Counted from the stretch's first letter, positions 1 through 9,596 are shown. The stretch: 64,000 bases of DNA from Bacillota bacterium (GCA_023664625.1 JAMPFD010000004.1:152368-216367); one strand, 5' to 3'. Notes: a model not told the origin generated them from the sequence alone. Numbers and translations: made by a program.

Positions 1-1
1 T

Positions 2-190
2 CACAACAACAGTGACGGTGCAACGCTCTATGTTACGGACTCGCCGTGTATCGAATGTGCCAAACTTATAATTCAGTCCGGTATCAAGCGGGTGGTGTTC
101 ATCCGCATGTACCGTATCACTGACGGTGTGGAACTGCTTCAACGCGCCGGCATAGAAGTGGTACATATCAATAAAGACAAGGACAGATAA
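2..190 (+). CDS. dCMP deaminase family protein, 3' end only
   Basis: The window opens inside this gene, and the last 62 codons are readable in frame 2. The translation contains DSPCIECAK, the second half of the zinc-binding site of cytidine/deoxycytidylate deaminases (PCxxC), followed by an ISG-like segment and a VVFIRMYR strand typical of dCMP deaminase/ComEB proteins. The expected reaction is deamination of dCMP to dUMP, which feeds thymidylate synthesis. The HAE half of the active site lies upstream of the window. The stop codon falls within a small inverted repeat at 193-206. The next gene, an S41 peptidase, starts 52 bases later on the same strand, so the two may be co-transcribed. Confidence 0.85.
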   Translation, partial: HNNSDGATLYVTDSPCIECAKLIIQSGIKRVVFIRMYRITDGVELLQRAGIEVVHINKDKDR

Positions 191-192
191 AT

Positions 193-206
193 AACTGCCG
201 GCAGTT
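193..206. repeat. Perfect 14-bp palindrome related to the TAAGTAACT element family
   Basis: AACTGCCGGCAGTT is a perfect palindrome directly after the deaminase stop codon. The same sequence forms the right end of the element at 48351-48370, so this may be a minimal relic of that family. Confidence 0.5.
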
Positions 207-242
207 GTCTACACTAACATACACAATAAAAATCTCATATCC

Positions 243-1898
243 GTGAATACGAAAAACCGATACATGCCCATACTGATGGCCGTCTGCATGGTCATCGGCA
301 TACTCATTGGAACATTCTATGCGAACCATTTTTCAGGCAACAGACTCAACATTATCAATACAGAGTCCAACCGTCTGAACAATCTTCTGCATATCATTGA
401 CGACCAATATGTGGACACCGTCAATGTCAATGACCTTGTAGAGAAAGCCATACCTCAGATTCTCGCCGAACTGGATCCACACTCAGTCTACATAAGTGCC
501 AAAGACGTGCAGATAATGAATGACGACCTGAAAGGCTCTTTCTCAGGAATAGGCATAGCATTCACCATACGTGAGGACACAATACACGTACAGAACGTCA
601 TCGCCGACGGCCCTGCCGAGCGAGCAGGAATAGTGGCAGGAGACAAAATCGTCACCGTAGACGGCAAGACGTTTGTCGGAAAAGAGGTCACTAACCAGAC
701 GGCAATGCGCAAACTGAAAGGAGAAAAGGGCTCAAAGGTTACCATCGGCGTGCTCAGCTACGGCAGTACGGAAATAAAGAACTACACCCTTACCCGTGAT
801 GATATACAGACAAAGAGCGTCACAGCCTACTATATGCTGGACGAGACGACAGGCTATATAAAGGTGAAGAACTTCGGAGAGAACACTTACGCAGAACTTC
901 TTGTAGCTCTTGCCTCTCTCTCACAGGAGAATCTTGAAAACCTTGTCATAGATCTCCGTGACAACACAGGCGGTTATCTGCAGACAGCTATACAGATGGC
1001 GAACGAGTTTTTACCCAGCAAACGCCTGATCACATACACTGAAGGACGCAAGTCGCCACGTCACGACTACAAGAGTGACGGACGCGGAGCATACCAGCAC
1101 ATTCCTCTCTGTGTGCTTATCAATGAGGGGTCAGCCTCGTCTTCCGAGATATTCGCCGGCGCAATGCAGGACAACGACCGTGCAACCATCATCGGACGGC
1201 GCTCTTTCGGCAAAGGACTCGTACAGCAGCAGATATCATTCCCTGACGGTTCACTCATCCGCCTTACCATAGCGCGCTATTATACACCGTCCGGACGCTG
1301 CATACAGAAGCCATACACCATGGGAGATGAAGAGGAATACGAGAACGACCTGTTGGTGCGCTACGAACACGGAGAGTTCTTTTCACAGGACAGCATCAAG
1401 CATGAAGGCCCTGAATATCACACAACACTTGGCCGTCCGGTATATGGCGGAGGCGGAATCACACCTGATCACTTCATCCCCGAGGACACTACGGGCATGA
1501 CTTCCTACTACAAACAGGCGGCCATGACCGGACTCATCATGCAGTTCGCATACACTTACACTGACGACAACCGTCTGAAACTGAACAATTTCAAGGAGAT
1601 GACGGAACTATCAGATTACCTTATACAGCAGAATACGGTGGAGAAATTCGCAACATACGCAAACTCCCGCGGACTGCAGCGACGTAATCTCATGATACGC
1701 AAGTCATACCCACTGCTCGAAAAATACATAAATTCACGCATCATATATAACATGCTGGACGAAGAGGCTCTGACAGAATACCTCAACATTGACGACAAAG
1801 CCATTCTGAAAGCTCTTGAACTCTTCCGCTCCGGCAATGCCTGGCCGAAGAAACCGGTAAATAATGACAAAACAGGAACTAAGAAACAGCATCCGTAA
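243..1898 (+). CDS. S41 family C-terminal processing peptidase (Ctp/Prc-like)
   Basis: A 551-residue serine protease of family S41 that should act in the periplasm, anchored by one hydrophobic N-terminal segment (residues about 8-27). A PDZ domain lies at about 90-185 (GIGIAF, then GPAERAGIVAGD). The protease core carries the nucleophile motif GSASSSE at about 296-302 and the catalytic lysine in SFGKG at K324. The start is GTG at 243, chosen because the hydrophobic segment follows directly; no ATG lies closer. The 3' end overlaps the next gene by 35 bases, which suggests translational coupling with 5-formyl-THF cyclo-ligase. Family members trim or degrade proteins from the C terminus; the substrate here is unknown. 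Confidence 0.92.
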   Translation: MNTKNRYMPILMAVCMVIGILIGTFYANHFSGNRLNIINTESNRLNNLLHIIDDQYVDTVNVNDLVEKAIPQILAELDPHSVYISAKDVQIMNDDLKGSFSGIGIAFTIREDTIHVQNVIADGPAERAGIVAGDKIVTVDGKTFVGKEVTNQTAMRKLKGEKGSKVTIGVLSYGSTEIKNYTLTRDDIQTKSVTAYYMLDETTGYIKVKNFGENTYAELLVALASLSQENLENLVIDLRDNTGGYLQTAIQMANEFLPSKRLITYTEGRKSPRHDYKSDGRGAYQHIPLCVLINEGSASSSEIFAGAMQDNDRATIIGRRSFGKGLVQQQISFPDGSLIRLTIARYYTPSGRCIQKPYTMGDEEEYENDLLVRYEHGEFFSQDSIKHEGPEYHTTLGRPVYGGGGITPDHFIPEDTTGMTSYYKQAAMTGLIMQFAYTYTDDNRLKLNNFKEMTELSDYLIQQNTVEKFATYANSRGLQRRNLMIRKSYPLLEKYINSRIIYNMLDEEALTEYLNIDDKAILKALELFRSGNAWPKKPVNNDKTGTKKQHP

Positions 1899-2403
1899 AA
1901 AACGCGGGGAACACAGCGAGGAAGAACTGGCTGCCGACTCAGAAGCCATCAGCAGGCGGCTACTACATCACCCACGGATACAGTCGGCAGAGTTTATTGT
2001 TGCCTATTGGAGCCTTCCTGATGAACCAAATATCCATAAGGCTATCGAAGTCCTGCACGGACAAGGCAAGAAAGTTCTGCTTCCCTGCGTAATAAACGAC
2101 ACTGACATGATACTCCGTCCATACTCCGGAGCTGACAAAATGCAGTCAGGAGCTTTCGGAATACAGGAGCCTTACGGTAAGGAAACAGACATTTCCGTCT
2201 TACAGCGGCATCGGTCCGTGATCCTTGTACCCGGAGTGGCATTCGACCGTCACGGAAACCGCCTCGGCCGCGGCAAGGGATACTATGACAGATTCCTGCA
2301 AAAAGCTGGCAAGCCATACACCATCGGTATCTGCCATAATTTCCAAATCGTTGACAAAGTGCCTTGCGGAGAACATGACATTCCCGTGAACGAACTGGCA
2401 TAA
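1864..2403 (+). CDS. 5-formyltetrahydrofolate cyclo-ligase
   Basis: A 179-residue cytosolic enzyme of the MTHFS family. It converts 5-formyl-THF to 5,10-methenyl-THF with ATP, returning a storage folate to one-carbon metabolism. The diagnostic segment is VPGVAFDRHGNRLGRGKGYYD at about residues 119-139, which holds the substrate and ATP-binding residues. An N-terminal basic helix (RNSIRKKR) is also typical. The start ATG lies inside the end of the S41 peptidase gene in another frame. The order dCMP deaminase, S41 peptidase, cyclo-ligase links two nucleotide/folate genes around a protease. The length is normal for the family. Confidence 0.92.
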   Translation: MTKQELRNSIRKKRGEHSEEELAADSEAISRRLLHHPRIQSAEFIVAYWSLPDEPNIHKAIEVLHGQGKKVLLPCVINDTDMILRPYSGADKMQSGAFGIQEPYGKETDISVLQRHRSVILVPGVAFDRHGNRLGRGKGYYDRFLQKAGKPYTIGICHNFQIVDKVPCGEHDIPVNELA

Positions 2404-2503
2404 TACCACGAACAATCCGCACCGTAACAGCATTCCGGCAGAAAGGCTGCACAGAAACATCTCTTTATACAATAGCGAATAATATATTCCATATATCTGA
2501 TTT

Positions 2504-3220
2504 ATGAAAAACTTCAAAATAATCATCGTGGAGGATGTTGCCCTCGAACTGAAAGGAACCGAGGGAATCATACGTAACGACATACCGGAAGCGGAGATCA
2601 TCGGCACGGCACAGAACGAAGCAGAATACTGGCGGCTGATACGCAAGGAGGTGCCTGACCTTGTCCTCCTTGACCTCGGACTCGGCGGTTCGACAACCGT
2701 AGGCGTGGAAATCTGCCGCCAGACGAAGCAGACCCGTCCGAAAGTAAAGGTCCTGATCTTTACAGGAGAGATTCTGAACGAGAAACTTTGGGTAGATGTC
2801 CTTGACGCCGGAGCCGACGGAATCATACTAAAGACAGGAGAACTCCTTACCCGCCGCGACGTAACAGCCGTAATGGACGGCAAGCAGCTTGTCTTCAACC
2901 AGCCGGTTCTCGAACGCATAGTGGAGCGTTTCAAGCGCACCGTAGGTTCGGAACAGCTTAATCAGGATGCCAAGATAAGATATGAGATTGACGAATATGA
3001 CGAACGGTTCCTCCGCCATCTTGCCCTCGGATACACCAAGGAGCAGATAACAGCCCTCCGCGGCATGCCGTTCGGAGTAAAGTCTTTGGAGAAGCGGCAG
3101 GCGGAACTGACACAGAAACTGTTCCCAAAGAAGTCAGGCATCAACGCTACACGCCTTGTTACGAAAGCTCTCGAACTGCATATCATCGACATAGACAACC
3201 TCGTCCCTGACGAGGAATGA
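2504..3220 (+). CDS. Orphan response regulator, REC plus NarL/LuxR-type HTH
   Basis: A 238-residue cytosolic two-component regulator. The receiver domain (1-120) has the acidic pair ED at 10-11, the phospho-acceptor D57 in LLDLG, a conserved threonine in IFTGE and the lysine in ILKTGE. The C-terminal segment (about 165-230: DERFLRHLALGYTKEQI, then LVTKAL) resembles a LuxR/NarL helix-turn-helix, though loosely. No histidine kinase is adjacent, so its partner must be elsewhere. The next gene, a small membrane protein, starts 12 bases downstream and is probably in the same transcript. Target genes are unknown. Confidence 0.82.
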   Translation: MKNFKIIIVEDVALELKGTEGIIRNDIPEAEIIGTAQNEAEYWRLIRKEVPDLVLLDLGLGGSTTVGVEICRQTKQTRPKVKVLIFTGEILNEKLWVDVLDAGADGIILKTGELLTRRDVTAVMDGKQLVFNQPVLERIVERFKRTVGSEQLNQDAKIRYEIDEYDERFLRHLALGYTKEQITALRGMPFGVKSLEKRQAELTQKLFPKKSGINATRLVTKALELHIIDIDNLVPDEE

Positions 3221-3232
3221 CACCACCGGCTC

Positions 3233-3811
3233 ATGAGACACAGGAGAAACATCATTCCATACATCCTATGCACAATTTTTATCTGTGAGACGCTCTTATT
3301 CCCGGTCTCATGGATAATCAGCACGGCATGGCAGGAAAGCGGAATAATATCCCTCCTGTCTCCCGACGGCATACGATGGTTCATCGGCAGCAACGCCAGG
3401 CTGCTCGCCACCCCTTACCTCGTATGGCTAATCCTTACAGGAATCTCGGCAGGACTTTTAAAATGCAGCGGACTCGTACATCCACGGAAAGGGCCGGCAC
3501 TGCAAATAACATTCCTCATGTTTTTACTCCTGCTTTCCGCCATCGGACTGCTGTCATTCACTCCCCATGCCATACTCCTCAGTGCAACGGGCAGACTGCT
3601 CAACAGCAGTTTCTCTGAAGGAGCGGTACCGATGTTCTGCTTTGTCATATGCCTCTGCTCCATAACATACGGCACACTGGCCTCCCGATATACGACCCTG
3701 CGACAAGCATACACGGCAGCCTTGCACGGCATCGGCATGGCGGCTCCTTACATACTCCTGTATATCCTCACGGCACAATTGTATTACACCGTGGAATATA
3801 TACTGCCATAA
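3233..3811 (+). CDS. Small multi-pass membrane protein, weakly AbgT-like
   Basis: A 192-residue inner-membrane protein with four to five hydrophobic segments (about 8-30, 58-78, 88-110, 128-148 and 165-187). The segment LLSPDGIRWFIG followed by a hydrophobic stretch recalls part of AbgT-family p-aminobenzoyl-glutamate transporters, but AbgT proteins are about 500 residues. This would therefore be a fragment-sized or half-sized relative. It follows the orphan response regulator by 12 bases. No catalytic motif was seen. The family link is from memory of the motif only and is uncertain; a lineage-specific hypothetical protein is equally possible. Confidence 0.55.
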   Translation: MRHRRNIIPYILCTIFICETLLFPVSWIISTAWQESGIISLLSPDGIRWFIGSNARLLATPYLVWLILTGISAGLLKCSGLVHPRKGPALQITFLMFLLLLSAIGLLSFTPHAILLSATGRLLNSSFSEGAVPMFCFVICLCSITYGTLASRYTTLRQAYTAALHGIGMAAPYILLYILTAQLYYTVEYILP

Positions 3812-4078
3812 CTCTTCCACAATATCTTCCCTGCCCCAGACATCTGCCACGGATACCCACTTACCCATGTAAATGCTTAAATCAGTTAACAAAATCATTT
3901 TGCTTTATCTGTGCAGTTATTTTCGCAGAAAAACCTAAGGCTAAAGAGGGGACATTACGGGTTACATCCCCGATGGGACCTAATGTCTTTAACCGAAAAG
4001 AACAAGCATGGCATTCAAAAGACAATCCTGCAGCAATGTCCGGCGACATCAAGTCACTTGATTTTGCTGGCCATTTTA

Positions 4079-4350
4079 TATAAGTAACTATTGATAATTA
4101 TTTTATAATATAATGTTTTCTCACTAAAACTTGTTCTTTTTTGTCATTTAGTGCACTCGCTTGCTGACGCTACGCGCACTGTCCCTTGCCACGGCATAGC
4201 TGAAATAAGTTTCGTTCTGCCCGTATGGCTTGTCGGGAAAGTTGTCACTCAGTCACAATGCACGCATTGCTCCTTCGGTTCCGTACACTAACCGTCTAAA
4301 AAAAATAACTGCCTTTTTAGTATAAACTAATTTCCAACAGTTACTTATTA
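4079..4350. repeat. MITE-like element with TAAGTAACT terminal inverted repeats, long copy
   Basis: The left end is TATAAGTAACTATTG at 4079 and the right end is CAACAGTTACTTATT at about 4337, imperfect inverted repeats of about 14 bp. The first 51 bases are identical to the first 51 bases of the element at 48273, and the match resumes after a one-base indel. The interior has no gene. This copy is about 270 bp, the 48.3 kb copy about 98 bp. Confidence 0.6.
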
Positions 4351-4585
4351 ATATATGTAATAATATCAAAGAATGCTCTTTGCTACTGAAACCGGAGTTT
4401 CATTCTGCGGTGCAAAGGTACAACAATTGACATCAGAAAACAAATAATATGTGGATACAACTGACTTTTCCGTGCGGGACACAGCATCCGTGAAAACTGT
4501 TTTCAAAGCCTGTCCCGTGTCACTTTCAGTCCGGAAGTGGCATAAAAACAGTTCTTGCCACATTAAAAGTCATACATAAGAGCAT

Positions 4586-4630
4586 AAATAACTGCATAGA
4601 ATCATTCCATACAAAAAAGCGCAGTTATTT
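4586..4630. repeat. Small inverted repeat, TAAGTAACT-family relic
   Basis: AAATAACTGC at 4586-4595 and its exact complement at 4621-4630 enclose 25 bases. The arms match the terminal repeats of the other family members with A in place of G. Confidence 0.4.
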
Positions 4631-4656
4631 TTAAGGCGATAATAGTCACTTAATAA

Positions 4657-4687
4657 AAGCAAGCGGCCCGTAACGAGCCGCTTGCTT
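4657..4687 (-). terminator. Intrinsic terminator of the susC-susD operon
   Basis: AAGCAAGCGGC and GCCGCTTGCTT form an 11-bp perfect stem with a 9-base loop about 50 bases past the susD stop codon. On the minus strand the stem is followed by TTTTATT. Confidence 0.75.
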
Positions 4688-4734
4688 ATTTCTTTTATAT
4701 CCGTCCGAACGCCCATGGCGTCCCGGAGCAAGAC

Positions 4735-6543
4735 TTAATAACCCGGGTTCTGATATTCCTTGCCGTTGTCAATAAGGAGAATCTCCTTGCTTGATATAGG
4801 ACGGAGATAATGGACATTGGAATCAAAGCTCTTGATCTGCGGATTGTGCACAAGACGGGACTCAAAGGCACGGAAACGCTTCAATGTCATCCAGCGGTTC
4901 CACTCGCCGATCATCTCGCGCGCATACTCATCAAGGAGGAAGTCCTGCGTAAGTTCTGACTCCGTGATATCCAAACTGCCGTCATGGTTCTTGCAGGCAC
5001 GGTTACGGAGGTCGTTGATACGTGCCACAGCCGCACCCTTGTTACCAAGACGCCACTCTATCTCGGCAGAAACCAAGTAGCTCTCGCCCAGACGATAGAT
5101 AAACTGATCACTTGCATTGTAAGCCTTGTTAGGATTCGTGAGATAGTCAGGAATCATGCAGTCACCCTTGATAAGCGTCGGGAAGAACCGCTTCGGCTTG
5201 GCAGGATCAGCATAATTGTCGTCAATGTTATAGACAGCATACTTACGCTCTTTCTTCTCCGCATCAGTGAGCCGTGTGCGTGAGAGATAGATGATTGTAT
5301 CACCGAGCATCACATCGTATGCGGCATTGCCGACACGTCCGTCATTCATGCCGTAACGGTTGGCATCAGCATCAATCCATCTGTAACCGGTCTTGTCAGG
5401 ATTCGTTGCTTTGTTACAATAGTATACCACCCTGAAGAACGCATCGAAACGCTCGTCATTAGGGTTGCCATACAGCTCATACATGTACTTTGTAGGCTCC
5501 ATTGTACAGTCACCCTTGAGCACCTTAGGCGTAGAATTCACGCTTGGCTCAAGACCCTCGATGGAGATACCGGCCTTATCGTTATTGTAAGCACAGTACT
5601 TCTTCCATGTACGGTTAGGATAATTGCCGCGCGGGTTAAGGCTCAGGTCTGTCTCACAGTGGCTGACAACGAAGAAAGCCTCCTTATTGTTTTTATTGTT
5701 CTCCTCGGCAAAAATATCCTTCGCATCAGCATAAAGCTGCGTGTCGTAAGCCGCCGCATTGTCTATGAGTTCGTCAATGGCAACCTTTGCCTTGTCAAGC
5801 AAATCCTTGCTCTCCGCCGCAGAAATAGGAGTTGCGTTAGAGACAGTCTTACCCTCTGTATATGTAGAATAGGTCATGCAAGCCTTGGCATAGAGATGAT
5901 ATGCAGCGGCACGTTTCACATGACCTTGATTGGATTGTGTGACAGGAAGATACTTCATGGCAAACTCAAGGTCTTCGAGAATCACCTTGTAGAAGTCGTT
6001 CACACTGCTCATCGGCAGAGACTTTATCTCCTCAGCCAAAGGAGTCAGCGGAAGATACTTTCCTCCTCTGTACTCCACAATATTGAAGAGAGCGTGAGCG
6101 CGGATAAAGTGAGCCTCAGCGGCAAGCTTGTAGACAGCCTCCTTTGACGCATCGGTCACCTGCTCCTGATAGGCAATGGCTCCGTTGCAAGCCTGTATCA
6201 CGCCATAGAAACCGTCATAGCCCTCATTCATAAGGTTACATGCCGCACCGAAATCTTCATAGCGCAAGAGCTTGCTGTAGTTACCGTTTGTACCGCCTTC
6301 CGACGTATCCGCCCAAATATCCGTGCCGCCTTCTGCCTCAAAGAGGAAACTATCCTCCGCCTGACCGTATATGACACGCACGAGGTCGAAATAGCAGTCA
6401 TTGACTTTCTTTGTATATCCGGCTATTGTGCTCCATGCCGCCTCTGTATCACCAGAAGGATTTTCTTCATCCAAGTCGCAGCCGGTCGTAACTCCGCCAA
6501 GGAATACCGATGCTGCAAGAATCCAAATATTTATCTTTTTCAT
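4735..6543 (-). CDS. SusD/RagB-family outer-membrane nutrient-binding lipoprotein
   Basis: A 602-residue surface lipoprotein. The signal peptide ends in a lipobox with the lipidated Cys at residue 22 (GVTTGC). It shows the SusD layout: an N-terminal helical half with a TPR-like arrangement (YDGFYGVIQACNGAIAY, AEAHFIRAHALFNIVEYRGG) and a C-terminal segment (YRLGESYLVSAEIEWRLG, VARINDLRNRAC, LLDEYAREMIGEWNRWMTLKR) that is diagnostic. SusD proteins cap a SusC TonB-dependent channel and hand over glycans or peptides. The gene lies 17 bases after the susC gene. No glycoside hydrolase, sulfatase or regulator is adjacent, so the substrate cannot be read from context. Confidence 0.95.
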   Translation of the reverse strand: MKKINIWILAASVFLGGVTTGCDLDEENPSGDTEAAWSTIAGYTKKVNDCYFDLVRVIYGQAEDSFLFEAEGGTDIWADTSEGGTNGNYSKLLRYEDFGAACNLMNEGYDGFYGVIQACNGAIAYQEQVTDASKEAVYKLAAEAHFIRAHALFNIVEYRGGKYLPLTPLAEEIKSLPMSSVNDFYKVILEDLEFAMKYLPVTQSNQGHVKRAAAYHLYAKACMTYSTYTEGKTVSNATPISAAESKDLLDKAKVAIDELIDNAAAYDTQLYADAKDIFAEENNKNNKEAFFVVSHCETDLSLNPRGNYPNRTWKKYCAYNNDKAGISIEGLEPSVNSTPKVLKGDCTMEPTKYMYELYGNPNDERFDAFFRVVYYCNKATNPDKTGYRWIDADANRYGMNDGRVGNAAYDVMLGDTIIYLSRTRLTDAEKKERKYAVYNIDDNYADPAKPKRFFPTLIKGDCMIPDYLTNPNKAYNASDQFIYRLGESYLVSAEIEWRLGNKGAAVARINDLRNRACKNHDGSLDITESELTQDFLLDEYAREMIGEWNRWMTLKRFRAFESRLVHNPQIKSFDSNVHYLRPISSKEILLIDNGKEYQNPGY

Positions 6544-6560
6544 AAGTACGTTTTTGTTTT

Positions 6561-9500
6561 TTAGAATGAGACATTTACGCCAAACACATACTGCTTTGAC
6601 ATTGGTGTGGAATCATCATCGCCGCCCTTCTCCGGGTCATAGTTCTTCAGGTACTCAGACTTTGCGAACACGAACGGGTTGTTGGCAGTGAAATAGAAGC
6701 GCACATTCTCGAGATGGGCCTTCTTGATGAGGTTCTTAGGCAGTGTATAGCCGAAGGAGATTGTCTTTATCTTGAAGTAAGAACCATCAAAGAAGTTTGC
6801 CCAGTCCTGATATGTAGGATTGCCGTTGTTGGCATCCGGCATAGGATAGCGTGCAGACTGGTTGTCTACGGTCCAGTAGTCACAGATGACCGGTGACGGA
6901 TTTATGCCGTCAGCACGGTACCATCCTGTCAGACCGTAGTGGATTGTCTGTCCCCAGCGCATTGTCATCAGCACAGAGAGGTCGAAGTTCTTGTATGTGA
7001 ACTGGTTCTGCATGCTTGCCGCCCACTTAGGAGTAGCCTGTCCGAGGACATAGTAGTCATCGGTATTCAGCTTATAGTCAGCTTCGCCGTTCTCAGCGAT
7101 ATGCACCTGTCCCGGCTTCTGACCGTACTTGGCTGCCTCGTCAGCCTCAGCAGTGCCCCAGATGCCAGCATACTTGTATCCGTAGAAAGTCTTGATGGCC
7201 TCGCCCGGGATGAGATAGTAGTCGCCGAAAGCAAGCGGTCCGTCAGAAGTGGTCTTCACGACCTTCTCCTTATTGGTTGACCAGTTGAGTGTTGTGGTCC
7301 AGGTGAAATCCTTCCTGATTATGTTACGGCTTGTTATTGCAACCTCCCATCCTGTGTTACGTGTCTCACCGACATTAGCCCAGATGGAGAGTCCGCTTGT
7401 ACTGTTGCCGCCGGCCGCCATTGGAAGTTTCTTCTGGTAGAGCACGTCCTTTGTCGTGGTGCGGTACCAGTCGATGACAAAGTTCAGGCGGTTCTTCAGG
7501 AGAGAGAGGTCAAGACCGAGGTCAACCATATATGATTTCTCCCATCCGAGTTCCTTGTTGGCAAGGACATCGCTGTAGCCGCTTGAATTCTGGACATCAC
7601 TGCCGAAAGCGAACTTCTTGGCACGTATGTTCTGTATCGTGGCATACTCTGCCGCACCGGCGTTACCTGTCACACCGTAGCTTGCGCGGATCTTAAGGTC
7701 AGAGATTGCCTTGATGTCTGACATGAAAGCCTCGTCACTGATACGCCATGCGACGGCAGCGGCAGGGAAAACATCCCAGCGGTTCTGCTCGGAAAGCACG
7801 GATGCGCCGTCCCAGCGTGCAGAGACACTGGCAAGGTAACGTCCCTTATAAGAATAGTTGGCACGTGCAACGTAAGACATTTTCTGGCTTCCAACAAAAT
7901 CAGAAGACACCACTGCCTGTCCCGTACCTGCACCGAGATTATGATAGCCGAAGGAATCCGTATCGAAACCGTTTGCCGTTGCAGTAGACTCTTCCTTACG
8001 GTTCTTCTGCCATTCTGCCACTGCGGTGACTGTGAAGTCATGGTCTTTCTTTATCTGGAAGTTATAGGAAAGGACATTCTCCCAGCGGTAGTTGTATGTA
8101 AGTGATGTAGGAATCTTTGCTGAAACAGGGTCTTTCTCAAGATGCTCGTAAGAGAGGCTTCCTGTATAGAGTCCTTGACGGCGGCTGGTGAAATAGCCTC
8201 CCAGCGTGGACTTGAACGTCAATCCTTTCAGCGGAGTAATCTCAACGTATGCCTGAGGACTGATGCTCAGCACCTTCACATTGTTGACATACTGTCCGTC
8301 TGCCTCGTCGGCTATAGGGTTGAGCGTGTTGCCGCCGTCGCCCAGAGGGTCGAGATTCACAGTGCCGTCCTCATTATAAGGAATACCGAGAGGGGCAGTA
8401 CCGAGCATACGGTTCCAGATACGGCCGGAGCGCTTGTCATGGTCAGAGTACATGGCATAGACGTTCAGCCCGTATTTCACCATCCTGTTGGCTGTGAAAT
8501 CAATCTTTGCACGCGCCGAATAACGCGTCATCTCGTCTCCCTTCAGGTTTCCCTCCACATTGTAGTAGCCGAGGGAGAAGTAAGAGCTTACGCGGTCGTT
8601 GGCGTAGGATGTGCTGAGGTTGTAGCTCTGGGTGATACCTGCCTGTGTGCCGAGGTCGAACCAGTTGACCCAGTTGTTGTTGTCAATAAGGTTCTGGAAA
8701 GAAGTCGGAAACAGGTCGGCATCGGAGGTATATGTGCCGGCATTCTGCTGAGCGAGACGGCGGAAGTTGATATAATCTTCTCCCTTTCTTGTCTCAGGAT
8801 ATGACGGAGTGGTGTTCCATCCGAGATAGGCATCAAAATTTATGCTGTGCTTGCCTTTCTTGGCACTCTTCGTAGTGATGATGATAACGCCGTTGGCACC
8901 TGCCGAACCATAGACTGCCGTGGAAGAGGCATCCTTGAGAACCTCAATGGACGCGATGTCGTTCGGATTGAGTTCTGAGTAGGAGCCCTGCATGCCGTCG
9001 ATGATGAAGAGAGGAGTGTTGTCACCGTTGATGGAGCGTGTACCGCGGAGCATGATGTTCAGTTCAGCGTCTGCGTCACCGGAAGTGCGGGTGATGTCCA
9101 GACCTGCCACCTGTCCCTGGATGGCCTCGATAGGGTTGCTGACAGGAACGCGGGTTATATCCTCACTCTTTACGGAAGAAACGGAGCCTGTAAGGTCGCG
9201 CTTCTTGATAGTACCGTAACCGATCACCACCACTTCGTCCATAACCTGTGAGTCAGGAGCCATCTGTACGTTAAGACCGTTCTTCGCCCTGACGGTCTGG
9301 GTTGTGTAGCCGACATACGACAGTTCCAAAGTCGCACCATTGGCGGCATTGATGGAGAAACCTCCGTTGACATCGGTGATCGTGGCTGCCGAAGAGCCTT
9401 TCACCTTGACGGTGACGCCAATCATTGGCTCACCTGATTCGTCAACAACTGTTCCCTTGACAACATTCTGCTGGACTTGCATAAAAGTGCCCGTACTGAC

Positions 9501-9596
9501 ATCAGCCAGTGCTGAGGCAGGACACATGGTTGCAGCAAAACCAGCTACCAACATCGCCTTTACGGCTCTGTTGAGCAACGTTTTGTTTTCTTGCAT
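6561..9596 (-). CDS. SusC/RagA-family TonB-dependent outer-membrane receptor
   Basis: An outer-membrane channel of 1011 residues. After a signal peptide (cleavage near ALA at about residues 29-31) comes a carboxypeptidase-D regulatory-like domain (about 45-120, VKGTVVDESGEPMIG), the SusC signature DEVVVIGYGTIKKRDLTGS and a plug domain (about 125-245, ending in GANGVIIITTK), then a long beta-barrel ending in VFGVNVSF with the terminal Phe needed for barrel assembly. Energy comes from TonB-ExbBD, which are not in this window. It is the first gene of a two-gene operon with susD. The promoter carries a TACCTTTG -7 element at 9649-9656. The imported substrate is unknown. Confidence 0.96.
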   Translation of the reverse strand: MQENKTLLNRAVKAMLVAGFAATMCPASALADVSTGTFMQVQQNVVKGTVVDESGEPMIGVTVKVKGSSAATITDVNGGFSINAANGATLELSYVGYTTQTVRAKNGLNVQMAPDSQVMDEVVVIGYGTIKKRDLTGSVSSVKSEDITRVPVSNPIEAIQGQVAGLDITRTSGDADAELNIMLRGTRSINGDNTPLFIIDGMQGSYSELNPNDIASIEVLKDASSTAVYGSAGANGVIIITTKSAKKGKHSINFDAYLGWNTTPSYPETRKGEDYINFRRLAQQNAGTYTSDADLFPTSFQNLIDNNNWVNWFDLGTQAGITQSYNLSTSYANDRVSSYFSLGYYNVEGNLKGDEMTRYSARAKIDFTANRMVKYGLNVYAMYSDHDKRSGRIWNRMLGTAPLGIPYNEDGTVNLDPLGDGGNTLNPIADEADGQYVNNVKVLSISPQAYVEITPLKGLTFKSTLGGYFTSRRQGLYTGSLSYEHLEKDPVSAKIPTSLTYNYRWENVLSYNFQIKKDHDFTVTAVAEWQKNRKEESTATANGFDTDSFGYHNLGAGTGQAVVSSDFVGSQKMSYVARANYSYKGRYLASVSARWDGASVLSEQNRWDVFPAAAVAWRISDEAFMSDIKAISDLKIRASYGVTGNAGAAEYATIQNIRAKKFAFGSDVQNSSGYSDVLANKELGWEKSYMVDLGLDLSLLKNRLNFVIDWYRTTTKDVLYQKKLPMAAGGNSTSGLSIWANVGETRNTGWEVAITSRNIIRKDFTWTTTLNWSTNKEKVVKTTSDGPLAFGDYYLIPGEAIKTFYGYKYAGIWGTAEADEAAKYGQKPGQVHIAENGEADYKLNTDDYYVLGQATPKWAASMQNQFTYKNFDLSVLMTMRWGQTIHYGLTGWYRADGINPSPVICDYWTVDNQSARYPMPDANNGNPTYQDWANFFDGSYFKIKTISFGYTLPKNLIKKAHLENVRFYFTANNPFVFAKSEYLKNYDPEKGGDDDSTPMSKQYVFGVNVSF

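Larger units (their letters stand above)
3812..4734. other. Gene-poor gap with repeats and a terminator
   Basis: No convincing gene in 920 bases. The gap holds a long TAAGTAACT-ended element (4079-4350), a small inverted repeat AAATAACTGC/GCAGTTATTT (4586-4595 and 4621-4630) and the susD-side terminator (4657-4687). A 65-codon reading frame on the minus strand at 4366-4563 has no recognisable features. Confidence 0.6.

Noticed and set aside
4366-4563. 65-codon minus-strand gene candidate in the gap before susD
   Set aside because: No start context, no family features, and the gap is rich in repeats.
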